Positions 12,801-24,145 of a DNA stretch of 64,000 nucleotides are shown here, in pieces. The position numbers and the translations under genes were made by a program. Each line of letters begins with the position of its first letter. The first letter of the stretch is position 1. The notes beneath the pieces are model-generated. The model was not told where the DNA came from. It did not search any database and was given only the letters and a program-made list of their open reading frames with translations. Source of the DNA: Stratiolaelaps scimitus (Eukaryota > Arthropoda > Arachnida > Mesostigmata > Laelapidae); the NCBI GenBank assembly GCA_019614645.1, contig JABWDB010000001.1:16471501-16535500 (forward strand). The letters are read 5' to 3'.

Positions 12801-14168
12801 TGACTCGATGGCAGGTGTATGCCAGAAACGAATGAACTGCACAGGACGGCCCCGTCTCGCGCGCAACGCGCGTGGTGCTTCGAGTTGCCGCGCACAGTCA
12901 CGAGCGTGGCTGAGAAAAGTCGCCGATTTGCAGGGAGGAGTTCACCAAGGGCGGCCTTCTTCTCCGCGCCAGCGGCAACGCCACCAACAGCGGCTGTGAC
13001 GTTGAAAACGGGGCGATGGCGGTGCTGGTGGTACTCCAGAGCTGACCGCCAACCAAGTGACCGTTTCCGAAGGGCTGGGCTGTTGACATATCTAGGCGAT
13101 CTATTGTGGTTGTGTCGGCTTTGGCTATGTGTGAATGTGCGTGTGTGTGTGTGTATGTGCGACCAGCAGAAGTCAAGAACAGAAGAAGGGTGAGAAACCT
13201 CTGTGGTGGAGAATCGGGAGGGGCACTGAAGTCCGTATCAGGAAATAGCAGCAGCGCAACAACAACAACAGACCGGTAAAATCAGAGCCGTTAGTTATCG
13301 ATTTTTAGCGAACTAGGCTCACAATGGTAAAGAGACAAAAAGTCAAGTGTCAAGTCTGCACCACTTTTAGCCAGTAGTAGAAGGGCGGGAATTAGCAGAT
13401 CGAAAAAAAAAACTCCTTCGATAAAATTGGCCGCGTAACACAACCTTAAGAGGCTTGAATAATAATTATAATGACGGAAAAGGATGTCCTTCGTGGTTTA
13501 GTAAGGTATTTGTTCTGAACGCCATGGGATGGTACCATACGGCGGAAGATTGCTCATAATACGTAAAACAACCTTCAAAGGACACCATAAGCAGCAAAAA
13601 CAATACAAACAGAGCACACTATTATTTCGAGCAGGCCGCCCAAGAAAATAAGGGAATTGCCCCCAACTTGGTGCTGATACCTGTAGTGCACAGTAGATAT
13701 TCGGTTCCGAGTACACCTTGGCCCACCCTCGCACGTATACAGCCTGCGTAAACTTATACGTAAATTCCCCATAACGTCTGTACAGGGTAGATTTTCTTAG
13801 ATCATTAGGTTCTGATAATAATATTTCACAATAATACACAAATCGGAGAAGTTAGTTGTCTATCTAGGGAGGGAAGGCCGTTCGAAGTCACTGAGTCAGC
13901 GGACGCCACCATTTGACATCAGTCATACGTACCACCAACCAACAATTGCTTTGAATAGAAGTAATACAAGATACGTTGGGATAGAGGTGTGTGTCTGCCT
14001 ATTGGCGAAAAAAAAACATCACTTGGATTTTGTTTCCAAATAAACCATACAGCATCCGATTCCGTCATGGTTTCTGAAAGTAAAGTGAGTAAGATAACAC
14101 ACACGCCATATGCGTATGGGACAAAAGGTATCTACATTCAGTGGACACCGCCACAAACGGACCCACTC

Positions 14169-14225
<57 letters not shown>

Positions 14226-14244
14226 GGGAGAAAGAGAGAGAGAG
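14169..14244. repeat. Compound (TA)n(GA)n microsatellite
   Basis: A TA run (to 14190) joins directly to a GA run, with a short interruption near 14222-14234. The Arg/Glu or Ser/Leu frames across it are repeat artefacts. Confidence 0.95.
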
Positions 14245-14619
14245 CAAACGGCTTCGTACACACAAAAGGGAAGTTTCTGGCGAAAATCGTCGCTCATAGT
14301 GTCTGCTGTGGGCAGATGCATCTATCGTGGCAGAAATGGCCGATAGGACAGAGTTGAATCCACAAGCGACGAGGTTGATGAAGGAATCGAGGAGGGGCCG
14401 ACGGTCGCAAAGAAGAAATATTTTGCAGCAGGTACATACAATATTATACATAGCGTGTGTGCTGTACTATACTCGTTATGATTATATTATTATGGTTGTA
14501 GATTAATGTATGGAGAGAGAGAGTAATATTTGGGCAGTCTATCCCACATCGCCATAAGGCTCCAAGGCCAATTCGAGTGCCGATGGTCAAGCACACCGTG
14601 TACGCGCACTGCCACTTAC

Positions 14620-14794
14620 AGGCATGCATGGGCTCTTCTATACTCGATGAAGAGAAATCAAATGCCTTAAAGTACACCGTTGCCATTGTGGACATCAATT
14701 CGGTGGAGACGAATATGCATAATAGAACAACAGACAGTAAAGGGCAATTGACGGGGAATATGTAACAAGTATCGAAGGGAAAACAGTATTGCCG
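14620..14794 (-). CDS. Candidate internal exon with hydrophobic segment, minus strand
   Basis: Minus-strand acceptor CACTGCAG is followed by 175 open bases ending at a consensus donor, CCT|GTAAGTGG. The phase 0 entry gives 58 residues and exits in phase 1. The peptide carries a run PLLSVVLLCIFVS that could be a membrane helix, several cysteines before it, and an acidic tail (SSSSIEEPMHA). The entry phase matches the phase in which the putative gene A exon at 21983-22032 ends, so it could belong to that gene, but the 7-kb gap is unbridged. A different minus-strand frame is also open across this interval, which lowers confidence. Confidence 0.25.
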
Positions 14795-16279
14795 CTGCAG
14801 TGGTACATGTCGTCATTAGTAACTGAAGCGATTCGACCGAATTGGCCCAGTTTAAGAACGAGGCTGATACTGTTGAAACAGTGACCTGATCGGGGAATCT
14901 CTAGCGTAAACGTGGTCTTTTCTCTACCTTGATGAGTTCTCATCTTATCGAAGCTGCTATCAACGTCAGGTCTAATATAACTTGGCGTAGACGCGTCGTT
15001 ACAATGCAACTGAGATCTGTTCGTGTACGTGTATAAACGTAAGTCATTCGCTACACTGTTGAGTCGCTTCTATCGAACACCGAAATTGAGAGATCAAGAA
15101 TGTAATCTAGGAAACAACGCCCCACAACAGAAATAAAACAGAACACGACGGTGCAACGCGATGGATAAATTAGCCCTCAGACGAGCACTCCACACGTTTA
15201 ATAGCGGCTACCCGGAAAACAATGGGGCGAGCCACTTCTGTACGGCACTTCTGCTCTTTCGTCAGAATACGAATTAGTCCTTTGCGTGTGTGAGAGTGCT
15301 GTATATATTAGTAGAAAGGAGAGCGGCAAAAGAGCCCGTGCCAAAATGTACGTGGCGAACATAAGCTTCAGCCGAATCGGAAAAAAAACTTGAAATTCAT
15401 TTAATTGTATCTGATAGCACGTTGTTTACATGCAGCCATGTTTGTCTGTGGTAAATTGCCGATCGTGAGCAGTCAGCTAAAGATTTGACTACCGTGACTA
15501 TTCTTAGGTCCGCCGGGTACATGTATCATCTAGGCAGCACGGCGATTACTTACAACGGTGGGTAGAACTTGTTGCCGATTGTCCGTCGTTTGTATGTATC
15601 TATGTATGCGATGCGATATGCCCGGGACTCATTAACGGACACAACAAAATGTCAACTTTGAAAGTTACTAACAAGTGTCGCTTCTCGTCGCCAAGGCGTT
15701 CACGAAGTGTAAAATAATAAAATACAGTGAGTTCTGCCGATGTTTCAACACTTCAGCTAGCCAATGGCTTGCCACTCAGTGATCAGAAGAACCTAAGCGG
15801 CGCAACAATGAAATACAAACAAACTCTCGTCCCACTACCGTTCTGTTGGGTAGAACGCAAAAAAAAAAGGGTATCGTGCCAGTCAGATGACAGCGACAGC
15901 CGTCGGTGTTCCATTGTCGTAGCTTTCATAATCCATAATCCAATCGACAACAAGCAACGATCGGCATCGAAAAATCAATCAGAATAGGCAAATATCGTCA
16001 GCCCACCTGATGTTGTTCGTTCGTGGACAGTCGGGCCCGAACAGCGGAATGAAATTGGGCGAGGTAGCGATCGCAAGGATCGAGGCGGTAGGGAATCCCG
16101 AATCAGAAGAGAGCGCAGAGGTCAGAAGGTTAAACTGATCACTGACTGGATGACTTCCAGAATAAAGCAGAGAACGACGCCAATGGGAAGAGGCCAGAGC
16201 TGGCTGCGTCACTCGCTGTCTACATCTGGCTAATCTGACATACAGCAGTCGAACGTTGAACGAGCAAACATACACTCAC
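14795..16279. other. No gene seen
   Basis: Unremarkable mixed sequence. One good minus-strand donor near 15553 (CCGTT|GTAAGTAATC) lies after a short stretch open in all frames but has no convincing acceptor. Confidence 0.55.
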
Positions 16280-16428
16280 TTTCGTACAGTCGCACAGTCA
16301 CCGATGTCGAACAACACACACACAATCTGCTTGATGCCGTGGCCGGGTGAGATCGACTTCGCGGTTGCAGATAACAGAAAAGTGGTTAGGACGGGGCTGG
16401 CATCGGCCAAGGACCGCCCGCAATTTCC
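16280..16428 (-). CDS. Candidate internal exon, minus strand
   Basis: On the minus strand a pyrimidine-rich tract made of CGTTCGTT-type repeats ends in GGTTAG, followed by 149 open bases that end at AA|GTGAGTG. Phase 0 entry gives 49 residues starting GNCGRSLADASP and ending near IGDCATVR, exit phase 2. Composition is protein-like, but part of the exon overlaps an ACAC repeat (about 16313-16325), which weakens the case. No family is recognised and no phase-linked neighbour is proven. Confidence 0.22.
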
Positions 16429-18046
16429 CTAACCATCAGCGACGACGAACGAGCGAACGAACGAACGGCCGGTGGCTGACTGGCTGAGCAGCTTGACAAA
16501 TCTGCGTAAACTCGTCTACCCGGCCGGCAGTTGAGTATGTCCAGCACTCAAGCGGTGCAGGTGCGACGCAATAGAAGCGGCCAGCCAACGAATCAAGGCG
16601 CGTGCCATATCTAGAAATGGATCTTAGCAGGTCTTTGTGGTCACTCAACAGGATTTAGCTGGCGGGGGGCACGCAGCGAGACGCTATACAAATGTACGTT
16701 ATTTCTGTATATATATATATTTATATATAGATATATATATATTGTAATTGTTCATCTCATATTTTGAAAATGTTTCACACATATTGTTGTCGTTGTTGTG
16801 GCAATGAAGGGTGAATTTTGTGCCCCGGTGAGCAAGGGTAATGTTTCTGTGTTGAGAGTTGTAGTGGATAAATGAAATCGACTATGGGAGCCAGCCACGA
16901 CCGCAGAGGTGGGCTGAATTGCTGATACTCACGTCAGCAGCGAGGTTGGCCGTTGTCCCATTTATATCCCCCTTCGCCGTCTGAGAAATCTACCGTCAAA
17001 TCAGGCACAGCGTCCACCGTGTTCACTGGCGACAATGTAATCAAATCTACGACGCAGGACGGCTCGTCTGATTCTTGACTTGAGTTTAACACCGTATTGA
17101 CTTGCATTCCACTAATTCTATTCGTTAGAAGTTCCCTAATGGGAGCTTTCTACATATAACACCGGATCACTCAACAGCTGCTCGAACGATCGCGTTCTTC
17201 TGGCCGGCAATTAGACTCTTTGCCGCTGTCGTCAATGCTGACAAGATGGACATCCTCCCCAAAACGCGTATGAAGCTCACGACCACCTCAAACCTGAGGT
17301 CGAGTCATGAACCCGAGTGGTCAGGCTATACTGGACTCTAATGTTGTTTGGAAATTCACTGCTTCCCTGCTCTCGCGTTCGCAAGGACAGCTTTTTTAGC
17401 CATCACCGCTTGCCGCCAACCAAAGCAACGGGTCGGCCGAGGCGTCCATCGACTATCTACCAGGCCTATCACTTTCGCCGTTGAGAGAAATCGAGGTAAA
17501 TTGAGGTCAGCTGTTTTGTTAGTGCAGCTGTTCCGCGCCAGCCTTCGCTTCGCCATTGGAGAACAAAGCGGCAACGATGCACTACGTGGCCGGTGCATGG
17601 AAACGAACAGTTGCAATAAGCTTGAGCTGCTTGCAAACTTCATCATCAGGCTGGAGGTCGACGACAATGATTTACCCTGGCTAACTACTTTCTAGACTAT
17701 GGGAGCTGCTAGCAAAAACATATTTATTCCCCAGCTCACTGCGTCACAAGCCATGACAATGAACAGTGACGCTGGCCTCCTCAAGCGCGTGTTGCGCATG
17801 TCCTCATCAGGATAAATTGTTGTTGATGCATATATGTATATATATATATATATATATATAATAAGCGGCAGAGAGAAAGAAAGAGAACGTCAGACAGAAT
17901 TATGTTTGTCAGAGCCCTCTCAAATGGGTGATCTGTACAGAATAACAAAAACAAACGGCAGTCATTTAAACACTAACACCGAAGTTTTACGACAAAATGT
18001 TTGCAAAAACTCTTGAGTGCATATGTATATAATATATATATATATA
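16429..18046. other. No supportable gene
   Basis: Contains interrupted TA tracts at 16708-16741, 17829-17862 and 18026-18048. Overlapping frames of 103 and 115 codons on opposite strands at 17348-17695 mirror each other without family signature or splice context, so neither is called. Confidence 0.5.
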
Positions 18047-18999
18047 TTAGGTCGATGCATAAGTTCCCGCCGTTTCATGAACAATCGAAAAATGACGCAC
18101 TCAGATCGATTTAAACCAATTCATATACTTATTATGTACCTCCCATTGTTATTCACGACCTTCTTCCACCTTTCGATGAGCTGATGGATTCAATTTTTCC
18201 AAAAAAATTGTTCTTTTGAGTTGAAAAAAGTTACCAATCCCCGTTCAAGGTACTCTGAATCGTCGAAATGCCGGTTACTCAAAAAATTCGTCAGTGAACG
18301 AAACAGGTGGTAATCTGTTGGGGCAAGGTCTGGCGAATATGGTGGATGAGCAAAAGCTTTTGATACGAACGCTGTTCAAGTGCCGCTTTGGTGTTTCTCG
18401 AGGTGTGAGGCCTAGCGTTGTCGTGGAGGAGGATGACTTGGCCTTGCCTGTCGGGTCTCTTTATCTGAATAGCCTCGTTTACACGATGCAACTGGGCTAT
18501 GTAGAGGTCGCTGGTGACCGTCTGATTCCTTTCAAGCAATTCCCAGTGTATGGGACCTTCCCAGTCCCACCAAATGCACAACATGACCTTTTCCGGGTAA
18601 TTCGGGGCATAACCGCACCTCCAGAAGCACCCAGTCAGCTCGTTGCTTGCTACGCGGTGCATCCTCTGCTCCTAAGCAGTCCTTTCAGATACACATGCTT
18701 CGCCATACACGGCACAGATATCCCTTGATGTAGCGGAGGCGGTTAGACCACGGCGAATGCCCAAGAAAAGCAGGTGTCGGAAATGCACTTGTTTATTGCC
18801 TGGAATCTCCATCTTCCGAGTCTGGTTTCGATGTTTAATGCCTGGAATCTCATCTTTCGATTTTCTGATGAAAATCGAACTCCGCACGCATGTAAAGCGG
18901 GAAAAAAAGCTTCGAAACCAGTCGGGTTCAAAATCAGTGGAGAGGGCCTTGGTGGAATAGACGGCAGGTTCAAACAAACGGCGGGAACTAATGCATCAA

Positions 19000-19004
<5 letters not shown>
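18047..19004 (-). mobile_element. Internally deleted mariner-family transposon
   Basis: A 958-base element sits between TA dinucleotides inside a TA tract. Its ends are inverted repeats of about 29 bases that share the core AGTTCCCGCCGTTT and the preceding GATGCAT block. The left end starts TTAGGTCG and the right end, read inward, starts TTAATTTG. The minus strand carries transposase remains. Full-length mariners are about 1.3 kb, so several hundred bases are missing, apparently from the region holding the first catalytic aspartate. It inserted into or created a TA-rich site, as this superfamily targets TA. It is non-functional as it stands. Confidence 0.9.
18121..18812 (-). pseudogene. Broken mariner transposase (DD34D type)
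   Basis: The N-terminal part (ATG at 18812) matches the helix-turn-helix region of mariner transposases, with RDICAVYGEA and SERTA motifs. It then hits an in-frame TAG near 18674 and jumps directly to the catalytic core, with VMLCIWWDWEG and the second catalytic aspartate in LLHDNARPHT. The first catalytic block (usually GDEKW) is absent, so an internal deletion removed the segment between. About 34 residues after the second aspartate the reading frame shifts near 18355, after which HPPYSPDLAP with the third aspartate and the DYHLF motif continue in another frame. A further stop near 18198 precedes the usual C-terminal WKK and NNGRY motifs. Total coding span is 692 bases against about 1,040 in intact copies. 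Confidence 0.92.

Positions 19005-19060
<56 letters not shown>
19004..19060. repeat. (TA)n microsatellite
   Basis: TA run of about 57 bases beginning at the right end of the mariner element, interrupted once by a G. Confidence 0.95.
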
Positions 19061-21982
19061 CTAATCAAGCTAGCAAAAACAGAAGATATGCTACTTTGTT
19101 ACTTTTTTTAGTTTCTTTCCGTTCCTACAAGGAAAGTTATCTTGGTATATATTGAGTGAAATTTTAATATGTTCTACCCCAGTAGAACAGATTCAAACAA
19201 ACGTTTAGAGTAACGAGAGAGGGATAATTGAAAATACGAACAATGGTCCATATCAATGAAGTGCCCATATAAAGTAGTATATGAATTGTCAAAATACAAG
19301 AAACGTGAAAAATTGCCTCTATCCCTACATATAATAATTTTTCATAACTAATTAACTTAGAGGCAGCGCATGACAATACAACAACTCGCACATGCATAAT
19401 AATCATAATAATAATAATCGAATAATAACAGCAGACAAACCGTGCAGACCTACCGCTCGATCTGTCCAATTCGCAGGTGGTTTCCCACCAGATCGGACAT
19501 GGGTATCTGCTCCGTTGAGTCCATCTCTTCTAACCGCATCACGTTGTACAGTTATTAATCAGTTCACTTATTCTTCCAGTGTTGGTGGGTAGTCTGACAT
19601 GAACGCATGCCTCACGCTTCAGTGAATTTTTAGCCAATCAGTGCTCACAATACGCACACAGAGACAAGGGCCTAGCAACCGCCCGCACATGTTTTCCGTA
19701 CGGCCAATATCGTTATCGGCTTGAGACGGACGATTCATTCACGCGCGATGATGAGATGATGGCCCATCTACAGTCACCTTGTTGTTATACTATCATTGGC
19801 AGAGCGCATCCGACTGAGCACTAACTGAGAAGTGTGCGGGATATGGTGACAGATCCTCCGGACACGAACTAACACAACAATGTACAGGTGCCTGCACTCG
19901 AATCAGCAGTTGGTCTCCGATGCGAATACTTAATATAATACAATAACGAGAGGCTTCGGCTTCTTCGTTCTTTCAAGGGTAGGTTCCTCAATGGCGTAGT
20001 TAAGACGCTCTCACCTGGACCCCCTCTTGAGTCATCAGCATACGGATGCTACATCCCTGATGAAATCATTCACGCTTGCCGTCACTCATCGAGCAACCAG
20101 TCAACCACAGACACACGCAGATGGACAGACGGACACGCATCTTGCGTAGTAGTAGTATACAATCTCAAAGGTCCATCTCATAACTCCGTTCTGCGGCGAA
20201 TCATCCGAGCACTGGACCAGACGATCATCAACACCTCTGGCTCAGCCAGATTCGCAACGATCTCACTGGTACCTACACATAGCCGAGAGCGATCATCGAC
20301 AAACACCAACGCGGTTGGCAATATTATGTCAGTGGTTACAGTGTCTGTCATACATGGCAATTGGAATTGCTATGCAGCCACAGCCGTCGACAATATTCGA
20401 ACACTTGCAGATGCCGCTGCATGGTCTCGTTGCCTCATTCGAGTGAGCATAGAAGCTGCATTTGCTGGACGCGTATAGATTCCATTGGTGTCTCTACAGT
20501 GGCTTCTATGAGCATTGGTTCCTTCGTTGACAGCGGTAGTTATACCTGTGAGCAATATCGACCACTGTCTCGAACGTTATGGATCGGTGCCACCACCACT
20601 GCCACCACCACAACCACCATCGTCACCGCCAGCATCTGAGCCTCCCACGCGCTTTGTGGGACAGAACATGCGAGAGATTGAGAGAGAGAGAGCGAGAGAG
20701 ATACGGAGCTCGTCAGCCAGCCGACCGATCCTGGCTATGGTCGATAGATGCCGTTAGAGACATCCCAACGATGAGGCTGGCTTCTACCACGGCAAGTTAG
20801 TGTTACTATACCACCTACGTTGCACTGCGCAACATATATATTAAACAGCATTGACGAACCAACAAATGGCGTCCGTATGGATAAAGGTCTCCTCCGAAAT
20901 CACACGAAATAGCATCCCTTCGACGTCTCTCTCTCTCTCTCGCTCTCTTTTATTCGTTGCTGGTGAACGATATCTAGGCTACAGCTGCAGATGCAGCGAC
21001 TATTCAGTAGCTCACTGTCGCCGTTCGGCGACAGCCAGCCAGACTATCCGCTCACGCGCGCTAGATTTGGTGCACCGCCGTTGGACACCGCTGCCACGAG
21101 TAGCCTGATGGTGTTCGACATAACACTGCAGCTAATAGCATCGTCGGACAGCGAGCCTTATTGAATTACTACAACAGAGGGTCCTCCACAGAAGTCGGCG
21201 TCCCCAGATCCGCGCACATGCCGACCGCGCGTCGTCACGGAGCACGCGCTACCAAACAAGCGAGCAATCCCGTCCATCTATATTGTATCACACACCGATC
21301 GACTGACACACACACAATTCCAGCGCCACAGCAATTCCTATAAGCGGTGCACAACAAATCATTCAGAGTTCTGTCCATGCGTCGGCTATCGCTTGCTGGC
21401 AGGCCGCTGCCGGCTGCTGCCGGTCAAAAACTTTGAAGCGGATTCGATGAACTAGTGAAACCCGTCGCAGTGACCCACCGGTGTCACATTTGACGCAAAA
21501 GTGGATTCATCCCGACAGATGGATCATTGCATCATAGACAGGCACACGAGCTGACCATAGCGGTGTGGTGGACCCCACGATGGGCTGAGGCATTATACAC
21601 CGGAGGGGAGATCGAGCTGAAGGAACACCAGAAGCATGCGCCGGGAAAATCACCAACTACTACTGCTACTACTACTGCTATTGTGATTGATGATTATAAA
21701 TTTACCGTTTATCGATGATTCTCTCGGCGCTTCGTTTGGACCCTTTAGCCGGCTTATTTCAGTGAGTAACAAAAAAATATAATGCTTTATGTCAGGCACA
21801 ACAGACAGACAACCAAATATGCATAGCAGCTACTCGATCGAGTGATGACTATCATCATAATGCAGGATCATCGTCTCCAGCATTTGGCTCGAAATGATCA
21901 GAATAGAGAGATTATTTTCAAAACAGCTAGTAGAACGTTATATTGACTAGTTATTGAGTGGTTATGATAGGATGTCCTTTAC
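19005..21982. other. No supportable gene
   Basis: The TA tract 19004-19060 borders the mariner relic. The remainder is mixed sequence with GA/CT runs near 20672-20703 and 20928-20948. Frames at 20361-20639 and 20851-21108 are Thr/Ser-rich through ACC and CT repeats and are not called. Confidence 0.55.
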
Positions 21983-24106
21983 TTCGGAGGAATCGTCGAA
22001 TGACAGTAATGCGGTCATTGTTATGGGCGTTTCTCATTAAAAAAAAAAAACGACGACATGATCGACATTCATTTTTGTATTTACAATCTGAAGGCGCACT
22101 TCATCATTTCCCACTCCAGGTACCGTTGTCTCTTGTCATCTGTGTCTGCCGATGATGTATCTCCGCATCAAAGTTTCAATTAGCATCCATTGGTGTTCTT
22201 GTTGCTGCTGCTGTGTGTCCGTGGTCGGTGGGTTTTTTTCGTCCTGTTTCTGACTCGTTTTTGCTCTCAATCGTCTTTTGCGTCTGCCTGCAGACAACAG
22301 ACGACTGACTCACAGGCACTAGCAAGCTGTCGCATTGAGGAGCGGGAACCCTTCGATGTCGAGCCCGCTGCAACAGCAGCAGCCGCCGCCGCCGCCGCCG
22401 CCAGAAGAGCGGACGTCCAGAAAATACCTCGAAGTATGGCGACCCTCCGTAAAATCCAGCGACATCATAAGCGTCATCCGCATCGTCATCGTCATCAGCA
22501 TCATCATCATGATCATCATCATCGTGGTCAAGATCACTGTCAGGTAGAAAAACCGCTGGAACCAGCGTATCTAGTTAAGTCAGGCGAAGGCGCCAAGACT
22601 GTTCTGGGTTTGTGTTCATTCTACTCTCATTTTTAGTTTGGTGCACCCGCACGAGAAAAAGTCCGATTTACTCGACAACGTTTTCGGATGGTATTCTCTC
22701 CATCAGGGTAGCGTTAGCGTCCGGTACGAGCTTGACAGGGCCGGGACGCGAGCTAGCCGCGACTAAATACGAGCCGACGTTGGTCACTATTTAGCAGTGC
22801 ATTCTCGTGTACAGAAGAACTGTACACAGGGGCGTTGTATCCCATCGCTGGGAGGGGTAAATCCGCACAAGTTCAATCGACCCCCTGTCGAGTTCACGAT
22901 GGGTTAAACCAGCCAATGTCTGAGTCATCATTTTTAGCATGGCAGCAGTAATAAAGAAAATAATAATAAGAATAATAATAATATTAATAATAAAGAAATA
23001 ACAACCGCGACGTCAAAAACAGCAGCAGCAGCAGCAGAGCAGCATTTGCCTTCTGCACTCGATAGATCGAGTGAGGCTTGTCCTGACTATGCAGTTACAT
23101 GTCCACGTTGAATGGTGCGTCCCGGAGTAGCTGGCTGTCTCCCTGGTCGCTCCTTGGCTCCAGACGGACGCACAGTTGTGAAGAAGCAACAGAGGGGCCC
23201 CTGTTGGCCCGGCATCAGCAATAGCAACGACGAAGACGATAGCGGCACTGGAGCCACCGGCAACGCGCTGTGTTTGACACTTCTGAATTTTTGAGAGGTG
23301 CGTGCGCGATGCTGTGTCTACCGTCGCAGCGTTTGTCGAAGAGCTGTTCGAAGCCGCCGCGTTTTTGTCGCACGAGAGCGAACGACATCACGGGACGCGG
23401 AGCCGGAGCGAATACATCCGTCAAGATAGAGAAAGAACAAAGGGCCAACGATGAAACTTATGGACAAAGATTACAATGCCTATCGGTAATAGCAGCAGCA
23501 GAAGAATACAACAAAACAACAACGCTCGCCCGCCGACGCTTGACATTACTGCGCTTGCCGTTCGCCATTGCAGGGCGAGACACAAAATATTATTAATATG
23601 AGGTACGACGAGATATTGTATAGTATAGTATTGTATAGTACGACGGTAGATGCACTACGCACTGATGAGTTACGTGAATGAGAAAAATAATGAGTAAACA
23701 GCTAACGCGGCCATCAAATATAATGGCTCCATCCTGGTTGACTGTTCTGTGCGGTAGTCATCGCGTAAAGCAGCAGTCATCGGCTGTGAGATAAATGAAA
23801 CTACACTAATAATGGATAATCTCTGGCCAAGCTCAACATTCTGCTATATCCCTCCCCCAGCCCTGTCCATATTACCACTGGGCAACAGTTAATTCGAATT
23901 CATTCGCCAATGTATGACTTTGCATCGGGAAATCACATCTTAAGTGTGCTATGTATTATATCGCTTACCATGTCTCTCTCTCGCTCTCTCTTTCTTCCTC
24001 CCATATCTAAACTATAGGGCAGTCATTGTCATCAAAGCGCGTCATTCACCATCAAATAGGATTTCCACCCCGAGCCGTGCACCGCACTACGTACACTGGC
24101 ACATAA

Positions 24107-24145
<39 letters not shown>

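Larger units (their letters stand above)
7660..14619. other. No supportable gene; repeats and GC-rich patch
   Basis: TA tracts occur at 9780-9821 and 14169-14190, the latter running straight into a GA tract to about 14244. CA runs lie at 11220-11237 and 12318-12331. A CpG- and CAG-rich patch covers roughly 12.0-13.1 kb. Minus-strand frames at 8060-8383 and 13498-13839 are about 110 codons long but lack family signatures and good splice borders. A lone consensus donor (AAA|GTGAGTAAG) on the plus strand near 14082 has no convincing upstream acceptor. Confidence 0.55.

Noticed and set aside
17348..17695. Mirror frames of 103 and 115 codons on opposite strands
   Set aside because: No family signature or splice context; mutual openness points to composition.
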